Below, piece by piece: positions 14,114 through 20,631 of a DNA stretch of 23,811 nt (positions are counted from its first letter, which is position 1; the number at the start of each line of letters is the position of its first letter). The notes beneath the pieces were generated by a model. That model was not told where the DNA came from and searched no databases. It saw only the letters and a list, made by a program, of their open reading frames with translations. Made by a program: the position numbers and the translations under genes. Source of the stretch: JAWLCG01 sp041687295 (GTDB taxonomy: Bacteria > Planctomycetota > Phycisphaerae > SM23-33 > FEN-1343); NCBI GenBank assembly GCA_041687295.1, contig JAWLCG010000027.1:1-23811 (forward strand), given 5' to 3'.

Positions 14114-15835
14114 CAGCGCGGCGCGGACGGCCTGCATGAGGGGGGCGATGGTGTTCTCGCTGAAGTCAAAGCGCAGGCCGGCGGTGGCGAACAGCTCGGG
14201 CAACGGGCGCGAGCCGCCCAGCGTCAGGGCCTTGCGGTAGTCGGCCAGGGCGTCGGCCGGGTCCCGCTGCGCCCGCACCCACAGCTGCAAGGCGCCCAGT
14301 TGGGCGATGCCGTACTCGATGTAGTAGAACGGGTACTGGAAGATGTGCAGCTGGCGGTGCCAGGCGTAGGCCCGCTCGGTCTCCAGACCGGTCCAGTCGA
14401 CCACGCCGCCGCTGAAGCGGGCGAAGGTCTCCAGCCAGGCGTCGCGCCGCTGGTCGGGCGAGTGGCCCGGGTGGGTGTAGAGCCAGTGCTGGAAGGCGTC
14501 GATGGTGGCCACCCACGGCAGGATGTACAGCACGCCCTCGAGGTGCTCGCGCCGGCTGCGTTGCTCGTCGTCGGGCCCGTAGTAGACGCCCAGCTGCCCG
14601 TCGGCCAGTAGCTCCATACCCATCGAGGCGACCTCGGCGAACTCGATCGGCGCGTGGCGGTAGGCGACGATGGGCTGCTCGGCGGCGGCCAGGCTGTGGA
14701 AGGCGTGGCCCGCCTCGTGCAGCAACGTCCGCACGTCGCGGTCCAGGCCGACGGCATTCATGAAGATGAAGGGCTTGCGGGCCTCGCTGAGCGTGGACTG
14801 GTAGCCGCCGGGCGCCTTGCCCTTTCGGCTGGCCAGGTCGAGCAAGCCCAGCTCGTCGAGTGAGGCGAACTGCCGGCCCAGCTCGCCGTCGAGCCGGTCG
14901 AAGGCCGTGCGCGTGCTGGCCACCAGCTCGCCGGCCTGGTCGAAGGGCTTGAGCGGGTCGCGCCCCTGCGGATCGACGGCGGTGTCCCAGGGGCGCAGCG
15001 TGTCCAGCCCCATCTGCCGCCGGCGGTCGAGCAGGATGTCGCGCCACAGCGGCACGACGACCTTCTCGACGGCGGCGTGGAACTGGTAGGCGTCCTCCCG
15101 CGTGTAGTCGAAGCGGTGGAACCGCCGCCACTGGTAGTCCACGAAGTCCTGGCAGCCCGCGTTGGCGGCCATCTGGTGGCGCAGCTTGAGCATCTGGTCG
15201 AACAGGTCCTCGATCTTCTCGCGGTCAGCCAGGCGGCGCTGGGCGGTGGCCCGCCAGGCCCGCTCGCGGAGATCGCGGTCGGTCTCGAGCAGGAACTTGG
15301 CCATCTGGGGCAGCGTGCGCTCCTGGCCGTCGAACTCGACGGTCATCGCTCCGGTGATCGTCTGGTACTGCTGGCTCAGCAGGGCCACCTGCGTGCCCAG
15401 CGGGACGTTCTCGGGGCGGAACAGCTCGACGTCGGCCCGGGTGTCGCGGTCGTAGACCTCGTAGTGGCCGGGCCCGAGGCGGTCGCGGGCGGCGAGGTAC
15501 TTGCGGTCGAGCTGGTCGGCCAGCGGCTCGATGGCGGGCTGAACGTGCTCGACGAAGGCCTTGTACCGCTCGGCCCGCTCGGGGTCGTCGGTCTGGCAGG
15601 TCATGCGGATGTAGAGCACCGAGTGGGCCTGGCCGATGGCCGCCTCCAACTCCGAGCGGTCGGCCAGCCACTGCTCGAGGTCCTCGGCCGACGCGATGGG
15701 CCGATCCAACAGCCGCTGGTACAGGCTCACGGCGGTGTCGGTGTCGGTCAGGTCGGCGTCGGTCGGCACGAACTGCCGCGGGGCGTACGGAGGCAGTTGG
15801 CGGATGTCCAGCTCGTTGGGTGTCGCGTCGGTCAT
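14111..15835 (-). CDS. pepF: M3-family oligoendopeptidase F
   Basis: Cytoplasmic zinc metallopeptidase that trims short peptides. The 574-residue protein has the gluzincin signature H-E-A-G-H (373-377 from the ATG at 15835), with a third zinc ligand glutamate in the EFAEV segment about 25 residues on. The long helical N-terminal region (about 30-330) that covers the active-site channel, and the tyrosine/histidine-rich C-terminal part (HRQLHIFQYPFYYIEYGIAQ) that binds substrate, are also typical of PepF. Length is in the usual range of about 570-600. AGGGGA about 10 bases upstream supports MTDATPNELD; an upstream extension to 15913 overlaps lipM and is rejected. It follows lipM by 46 bases on the same strand and is probably co-transcribed. 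The stop TAG is followed by a hairpin repeat. Confidence 0.93.
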   Translation of the reverse strand: MTDATPNELDIRQLPPYAPRQFVPTDADLTDTDTAVSLYQRLLDRPIASAEDLEQWLADRSELEAAIGQAHSVLYIRMTCQTDDPERAERYKAFVEHVQPAIEPLADQLDRKYLAARDRLGPGHYEVYDRDTRADVELFRPENVPLGTQVALLSQQYQTITGAMTVEFDGQERTLPQMAKFLLETDRDLRERAWRATAQRRLADREKIEDLFDQMLKLRHQMAANAGCQDFVDYQWRRFHRFDYTREDAYQFHAAVEKVVVPLWRDILLDRRRQMGLDTLRPWDTAVDPQGRDPLKPFDQAGELVASTRTAFDRLDGELGRQFASLDELGLLDLASRKGKAPGGYQSTLSEARKPFIFMNAVGLDRDVRTLLHEAGHAFHSLAAAEQPIVAYRHAPIEFAEVASMGMELLADGQLGVYYGPDDEQRSRREHLEGVLYILPWVATIDAFQHWLYTHPGHSPDQRRDAWLETFARFSGGVVDWTGLETERAYAWHRQLHIFQYPFYYIEYGIAQLGALQLWVRAQRDPADALADYRKALTLGGSRPLPELFATAGLRFDFSENTIAPLMQAVRAAL

Positions 15836-15881
15836 CGGGTGAGTCCCCTTTCGTGTCGTTCGTCGGTCGTCGTCAGTTGCG

Positions 15882-16628
15882 CTACCGTCGGCGGATCCAG
15901 GCCGGGTCGCCATGGCGGGCGCGGTGGTGGGCGAGTTGCTCGGCGTCCACCTGTGTCGTCCCGGCCGGCGTCAGTTCCACGCCGGCCCGCTCGACGGCGT
16001 CGACCAGGGCGTCGGCCATCTGCTGGAAGTCTATCGGTTGACCGGCCAGCTCGGCCACCCCCACCGCCGGCTGGGCCGGATGCGTGGCCCGCAGCACGAC
16101 GCTGCCGTGCTGGAGCAGCCCCCGCCGCGAGCGCCGCTGGGCGCTGCCGGCCAGCTTGGCGCCGCCGGCCACCAGGTCGAACCGCGCGTGGCAGGCGAAG
16201 CACATGAACGGCCCGCCCCGCGCCGAGCAGCCCCCCTCGCCCACCGGCCCGACCGTCGCCCCCAGGGCCGCCGCCGCCTCGGCGATGCGGGCGTGGGCCC
16301 AGGTGTAGAGCTCCTCGGGCCGCTGGCCGGCCAGGGGGTGCTCCAGCGGCATCGCCAGGCTATAGGTCAGCTCGTCTGCGTGCAGGATGGCCCCCCCGCC
16401 GGTCTCCCGCCGCACGATCGGCAGCCCGGCCAGGTCCGGGTGCTCGGCCGAGGCCTGCGCGTACGCCTGAAAGTACCCCAGGCTCAGCGTCGGCTCGGCC
16501 CAGCGATACAGCCGAAGCGCCGCCGGCCCGCCACCCTCGACCGCCTCCAGCAGACACGCGTCCAGGGCCATGTTCGTCACTCCGTCCAACGGCGGGTCGC
16601 GGTAGAGGAGGAGGGGATGATTGGTCAA
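15882..16628 (-). CDS. lipM: Octanoyltransferase LipM-like / lipoate-protein ligase family
   Basis: Member of the BPL/LplA/LipB fold that attaches octanoyl or lipoyl groups to lipoyl domains. The 248 residues contain RRETGGGAILH (73-83), the acyl-binding strand of the family, and K158 in GGAKLAGSAQ, the conserved lysine. C143 in FMCFACHARFDLV lines up with the catalytic cysteine of LipM (SCFDAPSWYEL), which ATP-dependent LplA lacks. I therefore favour octanoyl-ACP transfer over free lipoate ligation. The start is uncertain: the TTG at 16628 gives a complete N-terminal strand (LLLYRDPPLDGVTNMALD) but lies inside an octamer repeat array. The ATG at 16571 has a GGAG eight bases upstream but would remove that strand. 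It heads a probable pair with pepF. Confidence 0.8.
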   Translation of the reverse strand: MTNHPLLLYRDPPLDGVTNMALDACLLEAVEGGGPAALRLYRWAEPTLSLGYFQAYAQASAEHPDLAGLPIVRRETGGGAILHADELTYSLAMPLEHPLAGQRPEELYTWAHARIAEAAAALGATVGPVGEGGCSARGGPFMCFACHARFDLVAGGAKLAGSAQRRSRRGLLQHGSVVLRATHPAQPAVGVAELAGQPIDFQQMADALVDAVERAGVELTPAGTTQVDAEQLAHHRARHGDPAWIRRR

Positions 16629-16654
16629 TTGGTTGATCGGTTAACTCGTTAACT
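16615..16654 (-). repeat. Octamer array, 5 units, lipM leader
   Basis: Five 8-bp units on the plus strand: GGATGATT, GGTCAATT, GGTTGATC, GGTTAACT, CGTTAACT. In mRNA sense they are variants of ARTYAACC and run into the first codons of lipM. The family recurs before recQ and ispH. Confidence 0.75.
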
Positions 16655-16663
16655 GAGGGCGTT

Positions 16664-16703
16664 AATGCGTCAATGCGTCAATGCGTCAATGCGTCAATGC
16701 GTC
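16664..16703 (-). repeat. GACGCATT array, 5 identical units
   Basis: Five identical octamers, AATGCGTC on the plus strand (GACGCATT in mRNA sense), 40 bp in all. They begin 4 bases after a perfect -10 box, so would form the very 5' end of the lipM transcript. Two related units, GACGCAGT, occupy the same position before ispH. Confidence 0.85.
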
Positions 16704-16707
16704 GGGC

Positions 16708-16713
16708 ATTATA
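16708..16713 (-). promoter_or_regulatory. -10 box of lipM-pepF
   Basis: Perfect TATAAT in minus sense. The start of transcription would fall in the first GACGCATT unit, giving a leader of about 75 bases made almost wholly of octamers. No -35 match at 16-18 bp. Confidence 0.45.
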
Positions 16714-16745
16714 GCGCTGCACACGTGGCGGGGCCTTCCTCCAAG

Positions 16746-16766
16746 CCCACGGATGCAATCCGTGGG
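16746..16766 (-). repeat. GCCCACGG hairpin, copy 2
   Basis: CCCACGGAT-GCA-ATCCGTGGG, perfect 9-bp arms; minus orientation, with the flanking CCAAG matching CTTGG of the other copies. Confidence 0.7.
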
Positions 16767-16844
16767 GGTCTCGGGAGGAGCGCCCGTCGGATTCCCAGGC
16801 TCCAGACGGCACCAACGCTTGTCCTGGGTCCAAATTCCTAACGC

Positions 16845-17207
16845 CTACTGTCCCCGGTAGGTGCACCAGGCGCCTTCGCTCTCGTGGACGACGATGGCCG
16901 AGAGCATGGGCAGGCGGGGCTTGATCCGCTGCCAGAGCCAGCCGGCGATGAACTCGCTGGTGCAGGCCTCAAGGCCCTCGACGTCGTTGAGGTTGCGGTG
17001 GTCCAGCTCCTCGATGATGGGCTGGACGACGCGCTTGATGTCGCCGAAGTCCATCACCCAGCCGTGGCGGGGGTCCACGTCGCCGAAGACGTGCACCTCG
17101 ATGCGGTAGCTGTGCCCGTGCAGGTTGGCGCACTTGTGCCCCTCGGGGGCGTTGGGCAGGCGGTGGGCGGCGTCGAAACGGAATGTCTTGACCAACTCGG
17201 CCTTCAT
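16845..17207 (-). CDS. queD: 6-carboxytetrahydropterin synthase QueD
   Basis: Converts 7,8-dihydroneopterin triphosphate to 6-carboxy-5,6,7,8-tetrahydropterin, the second step of queuosine/7-deazaguanine synthesis. The 120-residue length is normal. Zinc ligands H15 (AAHRL), H30 and H32 (LHGHSY), catalytic C26 (GHKCANLHGH), D69-H70 (LDHRNLND) and E109 (HESEGA) are all present. GGGAGG six bases upstream supports the ATG. It follows queE by 21 bases and is clearly co-transcribed. QueC, QueF and Tgt are not in the window. No frame or residue oddity. Confidence 0.95.
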   Translation of the reverse strand: MKAELVKTFRFDAAHRLPNAPEGHKCANLHGHSYRIEVHVFGDVDPRHGWVMDFGDIKRVVQPIIEELDHRNLNDVEGLEACTSEFIAGWLWQRIKPRLPMLSAIVVHESEGAWCTYRGQ

Positions 17208-17228
17208 GAAACACCTCCCGGGCCCGCG

Positions 17229-17888
17229 CTACACGCCGCGCGAGGCCCCGGGCCAGAGGATTTTGTGTAGCTGCACCTGCAGGCGGAGGTCCAGCCGCTC
17301 CTGCAGGATCCAGCCCGCCAGCGTCGCCGGCTCCAGCGAGCCGGCCACCGCGCCCATCAGCACCGCACAGCGGGCGCTCAGGTCGTAGCGGGCGATGACC
17401 ATGCGGGCGAAGTCGAAGTCGGCCCGGTCGGCCAGGACGAACTTCACCTCGTCGGCGGGCCGAAGCTGCTCGAGGTTCCGCCAGACCATCCGCTCGGTCA
17501 TGCCGCTGGAGGGGCACTTGACGTCGACGATGCGGACCACCCGCCCGTCGAGTCCCTCGATGGGCTGCGAGCCGGAGGTCTCCAGCAGCACCTCGTAGCC
17601 GACGTCGCACAGGGCCCTCAGCAGCGCCGGGGCCGCCGGCTGAAGCAACGGCTCGCCGCCGGTCAGCTCGACGAGCCGGCAGCCCAGCCCGGCCACGCGC
17701 GCGAGGATGGCCGACAGCGTCATCGGCTCGCCCTCGTCGTAGGCGTAGGCCGAGTCGCACCAGCGGCAGCGCAGGTCGCAGCCGGTCAGCCGAACCAGCG
17801 TGCAGGGCCGACCCGCACGGGTGCCCTCGCCCTGCAGGCTCAGGAAGATCTCGTTGACGACCAGCGTTGCGTCGGTTGCCTCGGCCAT
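17229..17888 (-). CDS. queE: 7-carboxy-7-deazaguanine synthase QueE
   Basis: Radical SAM enzyme that contracts 6-carboxytetrahydropterin to 7-carboxy-7-deazaguanine, the step after QueD. The 219 residues begin with NEIFLSLQGEGTRAGRPC, the substrate-binding opening of QueE. The iron-sulfur cluster cysteines C37, C41 and C44 (CDLRCRWCD) follow, and then ELTGGEPLLQ, the SAM-binding GGE motif. It is the promoter-proximal gene of queE-queD. No ribosome binding site is visible; a -10-like TAGAAT ends nine bases before the ATG, so the message may be leaderless. It diverges from the glycosyltransferase at 17992. Confidence 0.95.
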   Translation of the reverse strand: MAEATDATLVVNEIFLSLQGEGTRAGRPCTLVRLTGCDLRCRWCDSAYAYDEGEPMTLSAILARVAGLGCRLVELTGGEPLLQPAAPALLRALCDVGYEVLLETSGSQPIEGLDGRVVRIVDVKCPSSGMTERMVWRNLEQLRPADEVKFVLADRADFDFARMVIARYDLSARCAVLMGAVAGSLEPATLAGWILQERLDLRLQVQLHKILWPGASRGV

Positions 17889-17897
17889 GGATGACCC

Positions 17898-17903
17898 ATT
17901 CTA
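17898..17903 (-). promoter_or_regulatory. -10-like TAGAAT of queE
   Basis: Only nine bases separate the hexamer from the queE ATG. Transcription would start two or three bases before the codon. Confidence 0.4.
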
Positions 17904-17976
17904 CCGGGGATGGCCGTCAGATGCAGCCCCACGGCCGGACGGGCGGCTGGCCATTGCACCCGCGCGGGCGGCCATC

Positions 17977-17982
17977 TACTAT
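17977..17982 (+). promoter_or_regulatory. -10-like TACTAT of the glycosyltransferase
   Basis: TACTAT lies 17 bases after a TTGCAC hexamer (17954-17959) and nine before the ATG. GGAGGG between them is also a ribosome site, so either this promoter is not real or the site would lie at the extreme 5' end. Confidence 0.25.
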
Positions 17983-17991
17983 GGAGGGCCT

Positions 17992-19311
17992 ATGCACCGC
18001 GTGGCCCTGTGGACCATCCTGTCGATCGCGACACTGCTGCGGCTGGGCCTGCTGGCGGCGGGCCTCGCCAATCAGGGCGCGCTGCTGACGCCAGACTCGG
18101 ACGACTACGTCGCCAACGCTTCCACGCTGGCCTGGCAGGGGCGGTTCGCGCGCGGGGCTGACGCACCGCCAGATCTGGAGCGCACCCCCGGCTACCCCCT
18201 GCTGCTGGCCGGTGCGGTCCGGCTGGCCGGCTCGCCGACCGCCCCGCCCGAGGCCCTCTCCCCCGCCGCCCTGCGCCTCGTGCTGCTGGGGCAGGTGCTG
18301 CTGGACGTGGGGCTGGTCTACCTGACCTACCGCCTGGGCCGACATCTGGCGGGCGCCCCGGCGGGCCTGGTGGCGGCGGCGTTCCAGGCCAGCTCGGCCG
18401 TCGTCATCGCGGCCAGCACGAGGGTGCTCAGCGACTCGATGTTCGCCTTCATGCTGACCGGAACCCTGCTGGTGGCGCTGGCGGCGATGCGCCGGCGGTC
18501 GTGGGCCCTGGCGGCGCTGGCGGGCGGGCTGCTGGCGGCGGCAACGTACGTTCGCCCCATCGGCCTGCTGGTGCCGGCGCCGATCCTGATGGTATGGCTG
18601 ATCCAACGCCACTGGCGGCTCGCGGTGGCGATGGCCGGGGCGTTCGTGCTGGCGGTGGTCCCGTGGATCGTCCGCAATGCCGTCGTGGCCGAGTACCCCC
18701 ACTTCTCGGCCATGCCGGCCGTCAACCTGTGGCAGTACGAGGCCCTGGCCGTGCGGGCCCACCTGAGCTCGACCAGCGAGGCCGAGCTGCGCCAGAGCAC
18801 CCGCGCGCAGCTCGATGAGCGGTTCGGCCCGACCCCCTCGGCCGAGAGCTACCACTGGCAGGCGCAGCAGGGCCGGCGGGTCCTCCTGGACCACCCCGCC
18901 CTGGCCATGGGGCTGCATCTGCGGGCGAGCCTGACCAGTCTGCTGCCGGGCGTGACCGACGCGCTGGAGGTGGCCGGCCTGACGAGCGGACAGCGCGGCA
19001 CGCTGGCCGTCCTGCGCCAGCGGGGGCTGGGGGCCGCCATCGACCACTACTTCGGCGGGCGCCGCTGGCTGCTGTGGCTGGTCGTGCCGGCGGGGCTGCT
19101 GCTGGCGGGCCTGTACGCCGGGGCGCTGCTGGCCCCTCGGCGGGCGCACGACTGGCGGATCCCGGCCCCAGTCTGGGTGCTGATCCTGGTTGGCCTGTAC
19201 CTGCTGCTGGCCCCCGGGCCGGCCGCCCACCCCCGCTTCCGCGTGCCCATGATGCCCCTGCTCAGCGTCGCCGCCGGCGCCGGCTGGTCCACGCTGCGCC
19301 GACCCCGGTAG
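17992..19311 (+). CDS. Polytopic membrane glycosyltransferase, PMT/ArnT-like
   Basis: Inner-membrane transferase of the GT-C fold, expected to use a lipid-phosphate-linked sugar donor and transfer to lipid A, a protein or a polysaccharide. The 439 residues form roughly nine to ten hydrophobic segments. After helix 1 comes a short periplasmic loop with LLTPDSDDYVANA, the acidic motif that serves as catalytic base in these enzymes, and then RTPGYPLLLAG, also typical. A conserved-looking arginine-rich spot follows (TYVRPIGLLVP). The C-terminal third holds a soluble stretch (about 240-350) and three closing helices, ending HPRFRVPMMPLL, a segment common in this family. The ATG at 17992 has GGAGGG four bases upstream; an open frame from 17800 overlaps queE and is rejected. 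The exact donor and acceptor cannot be told. The stop TAG belongs to a GTAGGGCGGGC hairpin. Confidence 0.82.
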   Translation: MHRVALWTILSIATLLRLGLLAAGLANQGALLTPDSDDYVANASTLAWQGRFARGADAPPDLERTPGYPLLLAGAVRLAGSPTAPPEALSPAALRLVLLGQVLLDVGLVYLTYRLGRHLAGAPAGLVAAAFQASSAVVIAASTRVLSDSMFAFMLTGTLLVALAAMRRRSWALAALAGGLLAAATYVRPIGLLVPAPILMVWLIQRHWRLAVAMAGAFVLAVVPWIVRNAVVAEYPHFSAMPAVNLWQYEALAVRAHLSSTSEAELRQSTRAQLDERFGPTPSAESYHWQAQQGRRVLLDHPALAMGLHLRASLTSLLPGVTDALEVAGLTSGQRGTLAVLRQRGLGAAIDHYFGGRRWLLWLVVPAGLLLAGLYAGALLAPRRAHDWRIPAPVWVLILVGLYLLLAPGPAAHPRFRVPMMPLLSVAAGAGWSTLRRPR

Positions 19312-19330
19312 GGCGGGCCCTGGCCCGCCG
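19308..19330 (+). repeat. GTAGGGCGGGC-type hairpin at the glycosyltransferase stop
   Basis: TAG is followed by GGCGGGCC-ct-GGCCCGCC and then GCGGTGG, the same trailing bases as after recQ. Confidence 0.6.
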
Positions 19331-19371
19331 CGGTGGCGCCCGGCGCCCTGGACGCTTGGGAGCGCGAAAGA

Positions 19372-19389
19372 CCCCGGGCATGCCCGGGG
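19372..19389. repeat. CCCCGGGC-AT-GCCCGGGG palindrome, copy 2
   Basis: Identical to 3293-3310 including the CTATATG that follows. Confidence 0.75.
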
Positions 19390-19412
19390 CTATATGTATC
19401 TAAGACTTAACG

Positions 19413-19459
19413 GAACCTCTGTGCTTCTTTCTCTGAGTGCTCTGTGTCCTCTGTGGCCC
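19413..19459 (-). repeat. CTCTGTG element, copy 3
   Basis: GAACCTCTGTG, then CTCTGAGTG, CTCTGTGTCC and CTCTGTGG. It begins 15 bases after the ispH stop in the ispH sense. Confidence 0.75.
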
Positions 19460-19474
19460 ATTTTCCTCGCCGTC

Positions 19475-20314
19475 CTACAACCCGCGCAGGTTCTCCACGA
19501 ACCGCTGGATGATGCCCTTGGGCGTGGAGGCGCCGGCCGTCACGCCGGCGACGGCCTTGCCGGTGACCATGGCCGGGGCGAAGTCGTCCCAGCTCTCGAG
19601 GTGGTGGGTCGGCACGCCGACCTGGCGGCACAGCTCGGCGAGCTTGCGGGTGTTGGCCGACTGCTTGCCGCCCAGGACGAACATCACGTCGACCTGCTCG
19701 GCCAACTCGACGGCTGCCTCCTGGCGACGCCGGGTCTCGGGACAGATCGTGTTGACCACCTTGAGCTCGCGGTAGCCCATCGCGGCGATCCGCCCGACCA
19801 TCTCGCCGAACCGCTCGGGCGACTGGGTCGTCTGCGAGATGATGCCCAGCCGGCCCCAGGCGGGCAGCCGATCCAGCTCATCGGCTGTGCCCACGCAGAT
19901 CACGTCGGGCGCGTAGCCCACGATGCCGCGGACCTCGGGGTGGTTCTCGTCGCCGATGATGACCACGCGGTAGCCCTCCGCCGCCAGTTGGGCGACGATG
20001 GTCTGCGCCTTGGTCACCAGCACGCAGGTGGCGTCGACGATGGTCGCCCCGCGGGCCTCGAGCGTGGCGATGACCTCGGGCGGCACGCCGTGGCTGCGGA
20101 TGAGCACCACGTCGCCCGCCTGGGCCTCGGCTGGGTCCTCCAGCACCCGCAGGCCGCGGGCGGACAGGTCGTCGACCACCTGGCGGTTGTGGATCACCTC
20201 GCCGAGGCTGTAGACGTTGCCCTCGGCCCCGCGGCTGACAATCTGCTCGGCCCGCTCGATGGCGCTCTCCACGCCGGGGCAGAACCCGTGTTTCTCGGCC
20301 AGTCGTACGATCAT
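19475..20314 (-). CDS. ispH: 4-hydroxy-3-methylbut-2-enyl diphosphate reductase IspH
   Basis: Last step of the MEP pathway: reduces HMBPP to IPP and DMAPP with an oxygen-sensitive 4Fe-4S cluster. The 279-residue length is typical of a single-domain IspH. Cluster cysteines C12 (GFCPGV), C97 (VDATC) and C191 (NTIC) are present, with substrate histidines H42 and H75 (RSHGV), H125 and the proton-relay E127 (ENHPEV). C97 is followed by valine (TCVLVTK) where most IspH have proline. No ribosome site is visible; the leader before the ATG consists of octamer repeats. In several bacterial groups ispH follows cmk and plsC; here plsC lies 1.45 kb upstream with an IS630 element between. Confidence 0.95.
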   Translation of the reverse strand: MIVRLAEKHGFCPGVESAIERAEQIVSRGAEGNVYSLGEVIHNRQVVDDLSARGLRVLEDPAEAQAGDVVLIRSHGVPPEVIATLEARGATIVDATCVLVTKAQTIVAQLAAEGYRVVIIGDENHPEVRGIVGYAPDVICVGTADELDRLPAWGRLGIISQTTQSPERFGEMVGRIAAMGYRELKVVNTICPETRRRQEAAVELAEQVDVMFVLGGKQSANTRKLAELCRQVGVPTHHLESWDDFAPAMVTGKAVAGVTAGASTPKGIIQRFVENLRGL

Positions 20315-20331
20315 GGGTGGTGGGAACTACT

Positions 20332-20363
20332 GGTTAGCTGGTTGATTGGTTAACTGGTTAATT
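20332..20363 (-). repeat. Octamer array, 4 units, ispH leader
   Basis: GGTTAGCT, GGTTGATT, GGTTAACT, GGTTAATT on the plus strand, ending 18 bases before the ispH ATG in mRNA sense. The same spacing is seen at recQ. Confidence 0.8.
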
Positions 20364-20374
20364 GGGAACAGGTC

Positions 20375-20390
20375 ACTGCGTCACTGCGTC
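20375..20390 (-). repeat. GACGCAGT array, 2 units
   Basis: Two identical octamers in mRNA sense, placed just after the ispH -10 box. They parallel the five GACGCATT units of lipM. Confidence 0.7.
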
Positions 20391-20394
20391 GGAC

Positions 20395-20403
20395 ATTGTA
20401 TCA
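20395..20403 (-). promoter_or_regulatory. Extended -10 promoter of ispH
   Basis: TGATACAAT in minus sense: TGn followed by TACAAT (5 of 6 consensus). It lies downstream of the IS element relative to ispH, so ispH should not depend on read-through from cmk-plsC. Confidence 0.45.
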
Positions 20404-20460
20404 CTTCTGGGACCGGAGGGCCCCAGGGCCCCTGCGGGTGCCTTTGCGCCCTCTTTCCAC

Positions 20461-20484
20461 GCCCACGCAATGCTTTGCGTGGGC
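20461..20484 (+). repeat. GCCCACGG hairpin, copy 3
   Basis: GCCCACGCAA-TGCT-TTGCGTGGGC. Relative to the other copies the inner pairs are changed on both arms, preserving pairing. Confidence 0.75.
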
Positions 20485-20568
20485 TTCTCGGACGGGGCGC
20501 CAGATGGGGCTCGACGCTCCATGGGCTCACCGGCGTTGGATGGCGCCCCCCGTCTTCGGCGCCCTCAA

Positions 20569-20601
20569 GACGTGGCTGCAGACACCACAGCCACGGCACC
20601 C
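20569..20601 (-). repeat. CGTGGCT hairpin, copy D
   Basis: Arms CGTGGCTG / CAGCCACG followed by GCACCC, same orientation as copy B. The left end of the IS630 element lies 30 bases further on. Confidence 0.65.
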
Positions 20602-20631
20602 GGACGCTTCTTCCTTCCTCAAAACCTTTTA

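Noticed and set aside
15836..15913. Longer pepF start overlapping lipM
   Set aside because: The extra 26 residues are Asp/Arg/Thr-rich and unlike PepF; the ATG at 15835 has a ribosome site and normal length.
16615..16703. Possible CRISPR array
   Set aside because: Units are only 8 bp and contiguous, without spacers, and no cas genes are present.
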